The notes under the pieces: model-generated
What the model was told of the DNA's origin: nothing
Databases searched by the model: none
The model's input: the letters and a program-made list of their open reading frames with translations, nothing else
Shown here: positions 1 to 9,144 of the stretch, piece by piece
How the letters are laid out: each line of letters opens with the position of its first letter
Position numbering within the stretch: position 1 is the stretch's first letter
NCBI RefSeq assembly: GCF_900129785.1
Contig: NZ_FSRC01000001.1
Coordinates: 1,674,001 to 1,738,000 of the forward strand
Source: Algoriphagus halophilus
Lineage (GTDB): Bacteria > Bacteroidota > Bacteroidia > Cytophagales > Cyclobacteriaceae
Reading direction: 5' to 3'
DNA length: 64,000 nucleotides
Made by a program: the position numbers and the translations under genes

Positions 1-104
1 ATCAAAAATGATTTGGCTAGGATGAGAATTAAAACAATTAATACAAAACAGATTAATAGAGCTGTGATACCAAAAAGTCTTGAATTAATCGAGCTAGATT
101 GCAT
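1..104 (-). CDS. Start of a membrane protein gene, cut by the window edge
   Basis: An open frame starts with ATG (cat at 102-104 on the plus strand) and runs without a stop to base 1, giving 34 complete codons. The peptide has a short polar start (MQSSSINSRLFG) followed by a long hydrophobic stretch (ITALLICFVLIVLILILA). This fits an N-terminal signal anchor or first transmembrane helix. The rest of the protein lies outside the window, so no family can be given. It could be a sensor kinase, a cell-wall protein or a transporter. Confidence 0.5.
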   Translation of the reverse strand, partial: MQSSSINSRLFGITALLICFVLIVLILILAKSFL

Positions 105-316
105 TTATTGAATTTTAAAATCAAAATAACATTTTGTTCCAATATTTCATATTTAGCAAGACCCCTATCTTCCTTTGGTTTAGATAGGATTATAGTTAAC
201 TAATTTTAATTGAAAGCTCCAGTCCTCCTCATTTTTATCTTCAGTTTTCAACTTTAAGTCTTCTAACTTGGTAGAATACCGATCACTGAACCCTGAATAA
301 CTATTTACTCAACACC

Positions 317-1948
317 TTATTTCTGTTCCCATTTCGCATCCATCAACACCCAGGTATTAGGGTCAAGAATAACTTCTTCGGGAGCGGTTTCCAATGGAAT
401 TTCAATGCTATTTTTCATCTCTTTTATCCAAATGGTTTTCAACTCAGTTTTGTCTTTCGACTTTATAGCGAGCTCAATAGGCATCAGGAACTCACTTCCA
501 TCGTTTTGAACTTGGTTTAAAGTGATTTTCACTAGTTTTTTACCTGTATCATATGACCAATTACCTTCCACTCTTAAAGCTCCAGGTTGATATAACCATT
601 GCTCAAAAAACCGTTCCAGATCTTTTCCAGAGGCCTTTTCCATTTCTTTTCTAAAATCTGCAGTGGTTGCGTTTCCATTTTGATACTTGGCATAATAAGC
701 TTGGATGCCTTTCCAGAAGTTCTCCGTTCCGATGACTCCCCGAAGCATGTGTAATATCCAACTTCCTTTTTGATAGGTATGGGAACTCACCACCTTGCTC
801 ATATCACTCAGGTTATCATGGACGATTCGATAGTCGGGATTTTTTTCATGAAAAGCGTCAACCGTCTTTTTACTATTGGCCAGTCCTTCCAAAAAATCAT
901 CTCTTCCGTACGCATGCTCTCTGAACAACAAAGTAAAATAAGTTGCAAAACCCTCACTCAACCAAACATCGTCCCAGTCGTATTCCGTTACTGCATTTCC
1001 AAACCATTGGTGGGCAATCTCATGAATGATCACATTTCTCCAGCGGGTATTTCTATCCCCCACAACCGAATTTTCGCTATATAAAATGGCTGATGCTGCT
1101 TCCATTCCACCGCTGACACTATTGGATTGGATATTGGCAAGTTTCTCATAGGAAAATGGACCTACGTAATCGCTGTAGAATTCAAGAACCTGTTTTGTGG
1201 GAACTGCGAAGTCATAAAAGCCCTTTTCTCGATCTTGATAGTAAACCCAAGTCTGAATTGACTTGTGGTCAAACTGATCTACTTCCTGCATAGCAAAACG
1301 AGCAACTCCCAAAACATACAACCAAGAAGCGATTGGAACAGACTGTTTCCAATGGGTCAATCGGTTTCCATTCCCCAGATCTGTTTCTTCTATCTTTAAT
1401 CCATTTGATACCACCTGGTAATGTGATGGAGCAGTAACAATAAATTCACAAGTAGCTTTGTCATAGGGATGGTCTACCATAGCTAGCCAGTTTCTTCCTT
1501 TATCAGGCCAATTGTCACTGAAAAAGGTTCGATCCCCATATTTGTTTTTGGCAATTTTTAACCCGGAAGCTGGTACTCCTGAATAAACAATTTGGTATTG
1601 CTTTTCTTGATCTTTTTTGGAGCTAGATGGTAGTTTGATTTTTAATTCTTCTCCTTCGTGTGTAAATGCAAGTTCCTGTCCTTCAGATTGAATGGATGAA
1701 ACGGTCATTCCTTTATTTTCCAATGCTTTTGAAGCTTTTACCAAGTCTAAACGAAGGCTATCCTCCCCTTCTCCCAGATATCGAACATCAAGGATTAATT
1801 CACAGGTAATTTCATCAGTATCATCAGATAACTTGATGTTAAACTGGTAGTTCAGGACATCTACTTTAGGATTTTTGGGATATGAATCCGTCCGGGCGAA
1901 TGCGGAGGAGGAAAATAAGATAAATAGTAGGATATAGTAATTCTTCAT
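317..1948 (-). CDS. Exported M1 family zinc aminopeptidase
   Basis: Removes N-terminal residues from peptides, probably in the periplasm. The start is placed at the internal ATG (1946-1948), because the protein then opens with a Sec signal peptide (MKNYYILLFILFSSSAFA); an upstream in-frame start at 1978 would put ten polar residues in front of it. Numbered from that upstream start, the zinc motif is HEIAH at 319-323 with the third ligand Glu342, exactly 18 residues after the second His. An exopeptidase motif of the GAMEN type reads GGMEA near 290-294. At about 543 residues it is shorter than PepN-type enzymes and lacks the long helical C-terminal domain, like LTA4H/cold-active M1 relatives. 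It lies just downstream of the M24 peptidase on the same strand, 34 bp away, so the two may form a peptide-degrading operon. Confidence 0.9.
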   Translation of the reverse strand: MKNYYILLFILFSSSAFARTDSYPKNPKVDVLNYQFNIKLSDDTDEITCELILDVRYLGEGEDSLRLDLVKASKALENKGMTVSSIQSEGQELAFTHEGEELKIKLPSSSKKDQEKQYQIVYSGVPASGLKIAKNKYGDRTFFSDNWPDKGRNWLAMVDHPYDKATCEFIVTAPSHYQVVSNGLKIEETDLGNGNRLTHWKQSVPIASWLYVLGVARFAMQEVDQFDHKSIQTWVYYQDREKGFYDFAVPTKQVLEFYSDYVGPFSYEKLANIQSNSVSGGMEAASAILYSENSVVGDRNTRWRNVIIHEIAHQWFGNAVTEYDWDDVWLSEGFATYFTLLFREHAYGRDDFLEGLANSKKTVDAFHEKNPDYRIVHDNLSDMSKVVSSHTYQKGSWILHMLRGVIGTENFWKGIQAYYAKYQNGNATTADFRKEMEKASGKDLERFFEQWLYQPGALRVEGNWSYDTGKKLVKITLNQVQNDGSEFLMPIELAIKSKDKTELKTIWIKEMKNSIEIPLETAPEEVILDPNTWVLMDAKWEQK

Positions 1949-1982
1949 GGTATTGGGAATAGGACAAAATGAAGACATGTGT

Positions 1983-3428
1983 CTATTTTAATGTAGAAAG
2001 ATCGATTTCAGGCCTGAATTCTATCAATCCTTTTTCTCGGATGGTGTACTCCACATCTTCCCATTTGGATGGGACGAAACTACTCAGGTTTTCTACGCCA
2101 TCTTCGGTTACCAGGGCCACATCTTCAATGCGTATATATAAACGCTCTTCATGTAACCAGATCATGGGATCTATAGTGAATACCATTCCGGCTTCCAGCG
2201 GTCTCACTCGTACCCTGCCGACATCATGTACTGCCATCCCCACCGGATGCTGGAAATGCCCCCTGAATTTCAACCCTTCTTGTACCGCTTTCAAATGACT
2301 TTCCTTGACAAAGGTCTTATCCTCTAAATAGGCTTTCATATCAGATGCAGCATGATCCAATACCTCATCAGCCGTTACACCAGGCTTGATGTATCGGAAT
2401 AAGGCATCCCGATAGGCTACAATGAAATTATATAGTTCTTTTTGCTCCTCATCGAACGTTCCATTCACAGGCCAGATTCTGGTGACATCACTGGTATAAA
2501 ATTCATAATCCGGAGCATAGTCCATTAAAACCAAATCCCCATCTTTCAATTGATCAGTTTTATGGAAATAGTGTCCCATATAGGCATTGGTTCCTCCTCC
2601 TATGATGGAAGGATAACCATCTCCTTGTGAGCCATAGAGGTAAAAAATATACTTAGCAGCTGCGTCCAACTGGTATTCATAAACGCCTGGATTAGTGGAT
2701 TTCATGGCTTCTATGATGGCCAAGCCTGCGATATGAGTCGCTTTTTTGATGACCGCAATTTCCTCTTCACTTTTAATTAATCGCATCTCATCCAAAATCG
2801 GTGTCAGATCCTGGATTTCATATTGAGGATATCGGTCTTTAAGTTTGGAAATAAATCTTGCTTCTCGGGTAGGTGCACCATCCCAAGGATCGGAAGCATT
2901 TCTTGCCTGCCCGAATAGGATCTCATCTCTACTGTCATTTCCTGTTTCTGCCGGACTAAACTCCGTAAATAGAATGGGGCCCGGAGGTTTGATTAGGCCT
3001 GCACCTACCAGATCTGCAGCTAAAAATTCGATTCCTTTTACTTGGTCTATCCCTGTGAGTTCCTTTACTAATTCAGCATCTTCGGCAGAAAGGACTTTTC
3101 CCTGACTTCTTTCCATTCCCTCATCTCTATGAGGGAGGTACAGAATAGCTCTTTTACTTCTTCCATTGAGTAGTAAATAAGATCGTGCAGTTTCCACTCC
3201 TGTGAGGTAAAAAAAGGTATTGGATTGTCGAAAGACGCTGAAGCCTGGAATTCCGCTGGCTCCCTGAATAACTGCTATCGCATTGTTTCCAATCTTCTCA
3301 TACACCGTATTTCTTCTTTTTGCAAATTCCCCTTTGGAGAATTCAGTTTGAAAATGTGGATCATCTTGGGGATATGTGGAGAATGAAATAGAAAAAAGTA
3401 AAAGTAGAATGGCTTGAAATTTTTTCAT
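1983..3428 (-). CDS. Exported Xaa-Pro aminopeptidase (M24B, aminopeptidase P type)
   Basis: Cleaves the N-terminal residue before proline. A Sec signal (MKKFQAILLLLFSISFSTYPQ) is followed by an AMP_N domain (about 30-190) and the pita-bread catalytic domain (about 215-470). Expected metal ligands are visible as Asp303 (LMDYAPDY), Asp314 (SDVTRIWP), His394 (FQHPVGMAVHDVG) and Glu435 (RIEDVALV). The fourth ligand, normally Glu in a TIEPG-type motif, is Asp420 here (VFTIDPMIW). That conservative change may alter metal affinity. The gene is the likely first member of an operon with the M1 aminopeptidase. Confidence 0.9.
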   Translation of the reverse strand: MKKFQAILLLLFSISFSTYPQDDPHFQTEFSKGEFAKRRNTVYEKIGNNAIAVIQGASGIPGFSVFRQSNTFFYLTGVETARSYLLLNGRSKRAILYLPHRDEGMERSQGKVLSAEDAELVKELTGIDQVKGIEFLAADLVGAGLIKPPGPILFTEFSPAETGNDSRDEILFGQARNASDPWDGAPTREARFISKLKDRYPQYEIQDLTPILDEMRLIKSEEEIAVIKKATHIAGLAIIEAMKSTNPGVYEYQLDAAAKYIFYLYGSQGDGYPSIIGGGTNAYMGHYFHKTDQLKDGDLVLMDYAPDYEFYTSDVTRIWPVNGTFDEEQKELYNFIVAYRDALFRYIKPGVTADEVLDHAASDMKAYLEDKTFVKESHLKAVQEGLKFRGHFQHPVGMAVHDVGRVRVRPLEAGMVFTIDPMIWLHEERLYIRIEDVALVTEDGVENLSSFVPSKWEDVEYTIREKGLIEFRPEIDLSTLK

Positions 3429-3756
3429 AAGGTTGGTGGTTTAAATAGGAATATAGTAAGAATCTATCATTTCAATTCTGAGATAGGCTTAGTTCGTTCA
3501 CGCTATTGAATGAAGAAGTATTCGAATGTAAGCTCATTGGCAAGAGGTAGAATTTAGGATGTATGATTTAAGAATTCTGATTTACTGGATACGGAGGCTG
3601 AACACTAACCAAATTATTTTAAGATTCCTTATTCCCGACTTCTTACTTCCCTGAAGGCAAAACACTCCCAACTGATCTCTATTTACAGCTCACTTCTTTC
3701 AGATTTCAGTTGCAAATACATCCAATTGACTTAATTTTGAAATTCAATTTCGATCT
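3429..3756. other. Divergent intergenic region before glnS
   Basis: This 328-base gap separates the minus-strand M24 peptidase from plus-strand glnS. It must hold promoters for both directions. I find no credible small gene or strong hairpin. The only recognisable element is a Bacteroidota-type promoter near its right end, listed separately. Confidence 0.5.
3710..3739 (+). promoter_or_regulatory. Candidate Bacteroidota promoter of glnS
   Basis: TTG at 3710-3712 and TAATTTTG at 3732-3739 match the Bacteroidota -33 (TTTG) and -7 (TAnnTTTG) boxes with a 19-base spacer. The start codon of glnS follows 17 bases after the -7 box, so the transcript would have a very short leader. Pattern match only. 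Confidence 0.45.
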
Positions 3757-5820
3757 ATGACTGAAGAATCCGCATCACTCAATTTTCTAGAACAACTCAT
3801 TGAAGACGATTTAGCTGCTGGCTTTCCAAAGGAGAAGCTTCGTTTTCGTTTCCCTCCTGAGCCAAATGGTTATTTACATATTGGTCATGCTGCCTCCATT
3901 TGCCTGAATTTTGGGCTCGGTGAACTGCATAATGCACCTGTAAATCTTCGTTTTGACGATACCAATCCTGCCAAAGAAGAGCAGGAATACGTGGATGCCA
4001 TTAAGTACGATATTCAATGGTTGGGCTTCAAATGGGCAACAGAATGCTATTCTTCGGATTATTTTCAGCAATTATATGATTGGGCTGTCCAATTAATCAA
4101 AGAAGGAAAAGCCTATGTTGATGGTCAATCTGCGGAAGCCATGGCTGAGCAAAAGGGCACACCAACAACGCCTGGAGTGGCAGGTCCTTATCGAGACAAT
4201 TCGGTGGAAGAAAACCTAGCCATGTTCGAACGGATGAAAGCCGGAGAATTTGAGCAGGGTAGTTATGTGCTCCGTGCAAAAATTGATATGGCTTCTCCTA
4301 ATATGCTCATGCGGGATCCGATCTTGTACAGAATTGTGAAAAAAGCGCACCATAGGACCGGATCTGATTGGTGTATCTACCCGATGTATGATTGGACTCA
4401 TGGAGAATCTGATTACATAGAACAGATTTCGCATTCTTTATGTACCCTGGAGTTTAAAATGCACCGGGAATTATACGATTGGTTTTTAGATCAAATTGTA
4501 GATCCGAAAAAGTTAAGACCAAAGCAACGGGAATTTGCCAGAAGAAACTTGAGTTACACGGTAATGAGCAAGAGGAAATTGCTCGAACTGGTTCAGACCA
4601 AAACGGTTTCTGGATGGGATGATCCTCGTATGCCTACCATTTCTGGATTGAGAAGAAGGGGCTATACCCCAGAATCCATCAGACATTTCAGTGAACTATC
4701 TGGTATATCAAAGCGTGATTCTGTAACCGATGTTTCTTTATTGGAATATTGCATCCGGGAACATCTAAATAAAACGGCTACACGTGTGATGGCGGTGTTG
4801 GATCCAGTAAAACTGGTTATTACTAACTATCCTGAAGGGCAAACAGAAATGCTCCAGGCAGAAAACAATCCAGAAGATCCAAATTCTGGTACTCATGAAG
4901 TTCCTTTTTCAAGAGAACTGTATATAGAACGCGAAGATTTTAAGGAAAATGCCGGAAGTAAGTATTTCCGTTTAACATTGGGAAATGAGGTTCGTCTAAA
5001 AAGTGCGTACATCATTAAAGGCGAGTCTGTGGTAAAAGATGCTGCCGGAAATATTACGGAAATCCACTGTACTGCTGATTTGGATTCTCGATCTGGAAGT
5101 GGTACCGAAGCGAGTACCAGAAAAGTAAAAGGAACCTTGCATTGGGTTTCGATTCAACATGCCATTAAAGCAGAAGTTCGTGAATACGATCGTTTGTTTT
5201 TGGATGAAGCTCCAGATAGTCATGAAGACAAGAATTTTATGGAGTTTGTCAACCCTAACTCCTTAAACGTAATCAAAGAAGCATATTTGGAACCGTACTT
5301 GAAAGATGCCAGCTTAAGTGATAAGTTCCAATTCCAACGTTTGGGCTACTTTACACTTGATAAAGACAGTAAAGCAGAGCAATTGGTATTTAATAAAACA
5401 GTGGGTTTGAGAGATTCTTGGGCCAAGCAAAATGCTACTCCGGCACCTCAATCAACTCAACCGGCCAAACAAGCTAATCCCAATGCCGGTCAAGCACAAG
5501 GTCAACGTTCGGCTATTAATGAAATTCAGAAAATAGCGAAAAAATACACCAATCTCTCTGGCGATAAACTGGCTGCTGCCAGAGCAGATATCGCTAAACT
5601 TGCTGAGCAGGTAACTTATGAAGAATTGGAGCCTTTGTTTGGAACTGCCGCAAAAAAAGTGGGAACCCGCATCGGAGCGATGATTACATTAGGCGTTCTG
5701 TTACACAAAGGTCAAGAAAGAAATAAGGAGATTGATGCCTTTATTGCTGCTGGGCTTGCAGATGGAAATGAGCAATTGGTAGAGGAAGCTAAGGCTGTAG
5801 ACAATGGAAGCAATCAGTAA
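3757..5820 (+). CDS. glnS: Glutaminyl-tRNA synthetase with extra C-terminal domain
   Basis: Charges tRNA-Gln with glutamine in the cytoplasm. The class I signature PNGYLHIGHAAS lies near residues 36-47 and the KMSKS-type loop is VMSKRK at 269-274. The anticodon-binding beta-barrels follow to about 560. E. coli GlnRS has 554 residues; this one has 687. The extra part begins with a Gln/Ala/Pro-rich linker (about 564-587) and ends in a helical domain of about 100 residues (INEIQKIAKKYTN... ITLGVLLHKGQ). Some bacterial GlnRS carry a YqeY/GatB-like tail, but I cannot assign this one to that family with confidence. The gene stands alone, divergent from the M24 peptidase, and ends at a strong bidirectional terminator. 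Confidence 0.95.
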   Translation: MTEESASLNFLEQLIEDDLAAGFPKEKLRFRFPPEPNGYLHIGHAASICLNFGLGELHNAPVNLRFDDTNPAKEEQEYVDAIKYDIQWLGFKWATECYSSDYFQQLYDWAVQLIKEGKAYVDGQSAEAMAEQKGTPTTPGVAGPYRDNSVEENLAMFERMKAGEFEQGSYVLRAKIDMASPNMLMRDPILYRIVKKAHHRTGSDWCIYPMYDWTHGESDYIEQISHSLCTLEFKMHRELYDWFLDQIVDPKKLRPKQREFARRNLSYTVMSKRKLLELVQTKTVSGWDDPRMPTISGLRRRGYTPESIRHFSELSGISKRDSVTDVSLLEYCIREHLNKTATRVMAVLDPVKLVITNYPEGQTEMLQAENNPEDPNSGTHEVPFSRELYIEREDFKENAGSKYFRLTLGNEVRLKSAYIIKGESVVKDAAGNITEIHCTADLDSRSGSGTEASTRKVKGTLHWVSIQHAIKAEVREYDRLFLDEAPDSHEDKNFMEFVNPNSLNVIKEAYLEPYLKDASLSDKFQFQRLGYFTLDKDSKAEQLVFNKTVGLRDSWAKQNATPAPQSTQPAKQANPNAGQAQGQRSAINEIQKIAKKYTNLSGDKLAAARADIAKLAEQVTYEELEPLFGTAAKKVGTRIGAMITLGVLLHKGQERNKEIDAFIAAGLADGNEQLVEEAKAVDNGSNQ

Positions 5821-5842
5821 TCAGTTTACAATACTCCATTAG

Positions 5843-5878
5843 AAAATGCTCGCTGATTTTTTTCAGCGAGCATTTTTA
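5843..5878. terminator. Bidirectional terminator between glnS and the response regulator
   Basis: A perfect 14-bp stem (AAAATGCTCGCTGA at 5843-5856 with its complement at 5863-5876) closes a six-T loop. It has an A-run on one side and a T-run on the other. It serves the two convergent genes. Confidence 0.85.
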
Positions 5879-5951
5879 TTGAAAAGCTGTTGAATAAATA
5901 CCCTTTTCCGGCGAAATATTTTTTGAATATCAATTCTTCTAAATGTGGGAT

Positions 5952-6683
5952 TTAAGTAAAAAGTCTTTTCAATTCATCCCGTTTCATCCGGGCAATGGGT
6001 ACCTGGCTCCCATCATCCATCAAAAAATACCCGCCTTCAGTCTTTACATATTTTCGAACATGTTTCATATTGACCAAGTGTGATTGGTGCGTACGGTAAA
6101 AACGTTGGTCTTTCAATAACTTTTCAAAATGCCCCAGATTCCCAGAAAGTAATACCGGGGGTTCATTTTCCATGAAAACTTTGGTATAGTTTGCCTCTGC
6201 TTGTAAACGGATAATGTCACTCACCCTGGCAAAAATGACTTCATCCTGAGTAGCTAGTGCAATTCTCCGATCTTGGTCATGACTTAAGTTATAGGATAAC
6301 AAGTCAATTTTTTCTTGTTGCCCTATTTGTTCCTCCAACTTCTCTACTGCATGGATCAATTCCTTCGGGTCAACTGGTTTCAGCAAATAATCCAATGCAC
6401 TGTACTTGATGGCTCTTAGGGCATAGGAATCATAAGCAGTAACAAAGATGATTTTAAAGTCAATACCTCCTGCTTCATTGAGAAAATCAAACCCACTTCC
6501 CCCCGGCATTTCAATATCTAAGAACACCACGTCTGGTTTCGTTAACTGGATTTTATCCAAGGCTTCTGTTGCAGAAGCTGCTTGATCTATAAACCCTATT
6601 CCTGGACAATGCTGTTCCAGCAATCGTGTTAGTAATTCACGATTGCCTTCCTCATCATCGATCAATAATGCATGGTATTTCAT
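5952..6683 (-). CDS. LytTR-type response regulator
   Basis: A two-component transcription factor. The receiver domain (1-120) has the acidic pair in LLIDDEE, the phosphoacceptor Asp56 (VVFLDIEMPGG) and the conserved Lys in YLLKPVDP. A LytTR DNA-binding domain (about 140-243) follows, with RTHQSHLVNMKHV typical of the family. Its ATG overlaps the stop codon of the upstream histidine kinase by one base (TAATG), so the pair is translationally coupled and almost certainly cognate. Targets cannot be deduced. Confidence 0.92.
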   Translation of the reverse strand: MKYHALLIDDEEGNRELLTRLLEQHCPGIGFIDQAASATEALDKIQLTKPDVVFLDIEMPGGSGFDFLNEAGGIDFKIIFVTAYDSYALRAIKYSALDYLLKPVDPKELIHAVEKLEEQIGQQEKIDLLSYNLSHDQDRRIALATQDEVIFARVSDIIRLQAEANYTKVFMENEPPVLLSGNLGHFEKLLKDQRFYRTHQSHLVNMKHVRKYVKTEGGYFLMDDGSQVPIARMKRDELKRLFT

Positions 6684-8200
6684 TATTCCAGAGGTAGTTT
6701 TATTCGAACTTGGACTCCAACCCCGTCTTCTCTGTTTTTGATTTCGACAGATGCCTCACCCGCATATAAATTATTTAAATTTCGGATTCTTTCCTCACTC
6801 AAATGCAATCCTGAAGAAGCAGTAGTTGGTTTTGATAAGCCTGATCCATTATCCAAAATATCTATAAGTAGCAAATGATCTTGTTGCTGAATATCAATTT
6901 GAATAACTCCATTTTTACCCATTCCTGCAACTCCATGTTTTACTGCATTTTCTACATAGGGTTGAAGAAGCATCACAGGAACCAATTGATGGAGTGATAC
7001 CCGTTCAGAAATTTGGATTCGACTTGTAAATGAGAAGCGAAGTTGCTCCAGTTCCAGGTAGAGTTGAGTAAGGTTTAATTCCTGTTCCAATTCATGAAAC
7101 TGGCTGTTCGAAGCAGATAAGACTTCCCGTAAGAGCCTGGACAATTTTGTGATGTAAGTATTCGCAGCTTCATTCTTTTGCTGACTCACTAAGTTTTGAA
7201 TGGAACTCAAAGCATTAAACAAAAAATGAGGATTCAGTTGTGCTCGGATTGCTTTTAATTCTGCTTCTGTCAATTGCTTAGCCCATTCGAGTTGCTGTTT
7301 TTGTTTCTCTTGTTTGTTTCTATATGCAATGAATAAAATACCTCCTATCAAGATTACTACTAGGACTGAAGCACCGATCAGGGTTGGAGTCTCCAGCCAC
7401 CATGGCTTTAGGATTGTGAATGGATATCTAAGTGATAATTCTTCAGAAGCACCTTCAAATGGTTGGACATAAAAGATATAATCACCTGGAGAAAGATCTT
7501 CATATAGAAAAAGGGCAAATGGATTTTCCGGGTCATATCCCTGTAGACTTTCATGAAAACCAATTAGTTGAACCTTTGCATCTTCAGTTAATTGATCTAC
7601 CACAAAGTAAAGTCCATTATCCTTGTAGGGGAATGATGGATTAACGGGCAATCCCCTCTCATTCAGTTCATCCACATACTCTACATCTGACCAATTGTAT
7701 TGGGAAGAATCGGGATACGATGAAAAGATGTTTTGAAACTGATAGGCGACAAAGTTGCTAAAGTATTCCCCAGGATAAAGATCAGATAGTTCCAAAGAGG
7801 AATATTCGACTTTCCATGTGATGGCCAGCGTATCTCCTACTTGTTCATCAATAAATACATAGCTCTGCTCGGATCCGGGAGAAGAACTCATGCTGAACCC
7901 ATTCATTTTTACTTCTGGTCTATTGATGTACTGAAGTTTGTTATTGACGACTAAAGCGATGTCGGTGGATTGGATAGAATCTGTATTGATGCCGAGTGAA
8001 CTACCATCAGGAATAATCAAATTGATGGGTAAGTTGGTTTCAGGCTCAAAGCCATCACATAGGCTATCAATTGGATAGTTTATTTGATCCTTGTAAACCC
8101 GGATTCCTACTTTAAGTTTTCCTTTTTCTACAAAGTGTACTTGTGCTTGCAAGCTGAAAGCATGTAGTAATAAATAGATGCTAAAGAGTAATTTTTTCAT
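6683..8200 (-). CDS. LytS/YehU-type sensor histidine kinase with periplasmic sensor
   Basis: An inner-membrane sensor that phosphorylates the adjacent LytTR regulator. I place the start at the ATG at 8198-8200, which yields a signal peptide (MKKLLFSIYLLLHAFSLQAQ). A periplasmic region of about 250 residues ends in a Y_Y_Y-like segment (SPGDYIFYVQPF). One transmembrane helix follows (TLIGASVLVVILIGGILFIAY), then the His_kinase motif LNPHFLFNALSSIQN with the phospho-His near residue 325, and a HATPase_c domain with DNGSGL. The ligand of the sensor region is unknown; I do not recognise clear propeller repeats in it. Confidence 0.9.
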   Translation of the reverse strand: MKKLLFSIYLLLHAFSLQAQVHFVEKGKLKVGIRVYKDQINYPIDSLCDGFEPETNLPINLIIPDGSSLGINTDSIQSTDIALVVNNKLQYINRPEVKMNGFSMSSSPGSEQSYVFIDEQVGDTLAITWKVEYSSLELSDLYPGEYFSNFVAYQFQNIFSSYPDSSQYNWSDVEYVDELNERGLPVNPSFPYKDNGLYFVVDQLTEDAKVQLIGFHESLQGYDPENPFALFLYEDLSPGDYIFYVQPFEGASEELSLRYPFTILKPWWLETPTLIGASVLVVILIGGILFIAYRNKQEKQKQQLEWAKQLTEAELKAIRAQLNPHFLFNALSSIQNLVSQQKNEAANTYITKLSRLLREVLSASNSQFHELEQELNLTQLYLELEQLRFSFTSRIQISERVSLHQLVPVMLLQPYVENAVKHGVAGMGKNGVIQIDIQQQDHLLLIDILDNGSGLSKPTTASSGLHLSEERIRNLNNLYAGEASVEIKNREDGVGVQVRIKLPLE

Positions 8201-8266
8201 TTTTGGATCGTGTGTTATCCACATAGACAGCTTCTTGGAACCTGCACTTCTGTGAAAATATGGTTT

Positions 8267-8980
8267 TTATTTTAATTTGGATTTGAGTAATAATTCCTGC
8301 CCGTAGATGGATTGCTGGATAGGAATTGAAAGGGAAGCATATAGATCTAAATAATCTTCAGGAGTCAATTGATCAACGAGTAGGCAAAAATTCGGGAGTA
8401 AGGCGGCAACCATTTGCTCCTTATGCCTTTTTACATACTCTTTTAAAAGGGCTTTCCGGTCTACTTGGGTTATCTGGTTTAATTTTTTAGCAATTATTCC
8501 AGTGGTAGAAAGGTCTCCAGATTCCTTCGATCGGTCATAGATCTCTTTTAAATCATCCCAATGCTTCAGGAGCGCTTTGTCCTCTTCCAGGTAGGATTTC
8601 AGAATGGTATTGGATGAGGAACCGATTACCCGTATGCTATCAAAATGAGCTGTTTCTCCTGCAATCAAGAGGTTAGAATTCTCCAGCATAAATTCAGTCA
8701 GCTTTCTATTCGTACCATCTTCAGTCAGGTAAATTATCTGAACAAAATAGGGGAACTCAGCTTTTCCAGAGAATTGAAAATCACCGTTAAAGGCAGGGAT
8801 TTTTTCAAATCTTGGTGCAGAAGGTGTATCAAAATGCAGCACTGACAATGAATCTGCTTGAAGGCCCTGAACCTTACCTTTCACCTGAAATCCAGATTGT
8901 CCATAACTAATAGCTCCGAATAATAGAAGTAGGACTGTTGCCAACAATAATTTGAAAGTATTCATCTTTTTTTTCTTCAA
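8267..8980 (-). CDS. Exported stand-alone DUF4369 protein
   Basis: After a signal peptide (MNTFKLLLATVLLLLFGAISYGQ) the sequence matches the DUF4369 domain normally found in front of TlpA/ResA-like thioredoxins in Bacteroidota: FQVKGKVQGLQADSLSVL, then a lipid-like beta-sandwich region, then a helical part. The thioredoxin domain with CxxC is absent and the protein ends at 237 residues. It is therefore either a single-domain family member or a shortened relic. The function is unknown, probably periplasmic. It lies 66 bp upstream of the sensor kinase on the same strand and could be co-transcribed with it. The start at 8980 or the ATG five codons later are both possible. Confidence 0.75.
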   Translation of the reverse strand: MKKKKMNTFKLLLATVLLLLFGAISYGQSGFQVKGKVQGLQADSLSVLHFDTPSAPRFEKIPAFNGDFQFSGKAEFPYFVQIIYLTEDGTNRKLTEFMLENSNLLIAGETAHFDSIRVIGSSSNTILKSYLEEDKALLKHWDDLKEIYDRSKESGDLSTTGIIAKKLNQITQVDRKALLKEYVKRHKEQMVAALLPNFCLLVDQLTPEDYLDLYASLSIPIQQSIYGQELLLKSKLK

Positions 8981-9144
8981 ATCTGGCTGATCTCATCGGC
9001 CCATGTATTAATGAATGTAGATTACTGAGGTATGGATGTATATTCGGACATACGCATTAGGTTTGGTAATGAAATGGGGCTAGATCTTAGGGTTTGCTTA
9101 TATTTAACTGAACATCAGTAATTTGTGGTGAATTAATCTAAGGG

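Noticed and set aside
770..1084. 104-residue open frame opposite the M1 peptidase
   Set aside because: A shadow of the conserved catalytic region; no independent signal.
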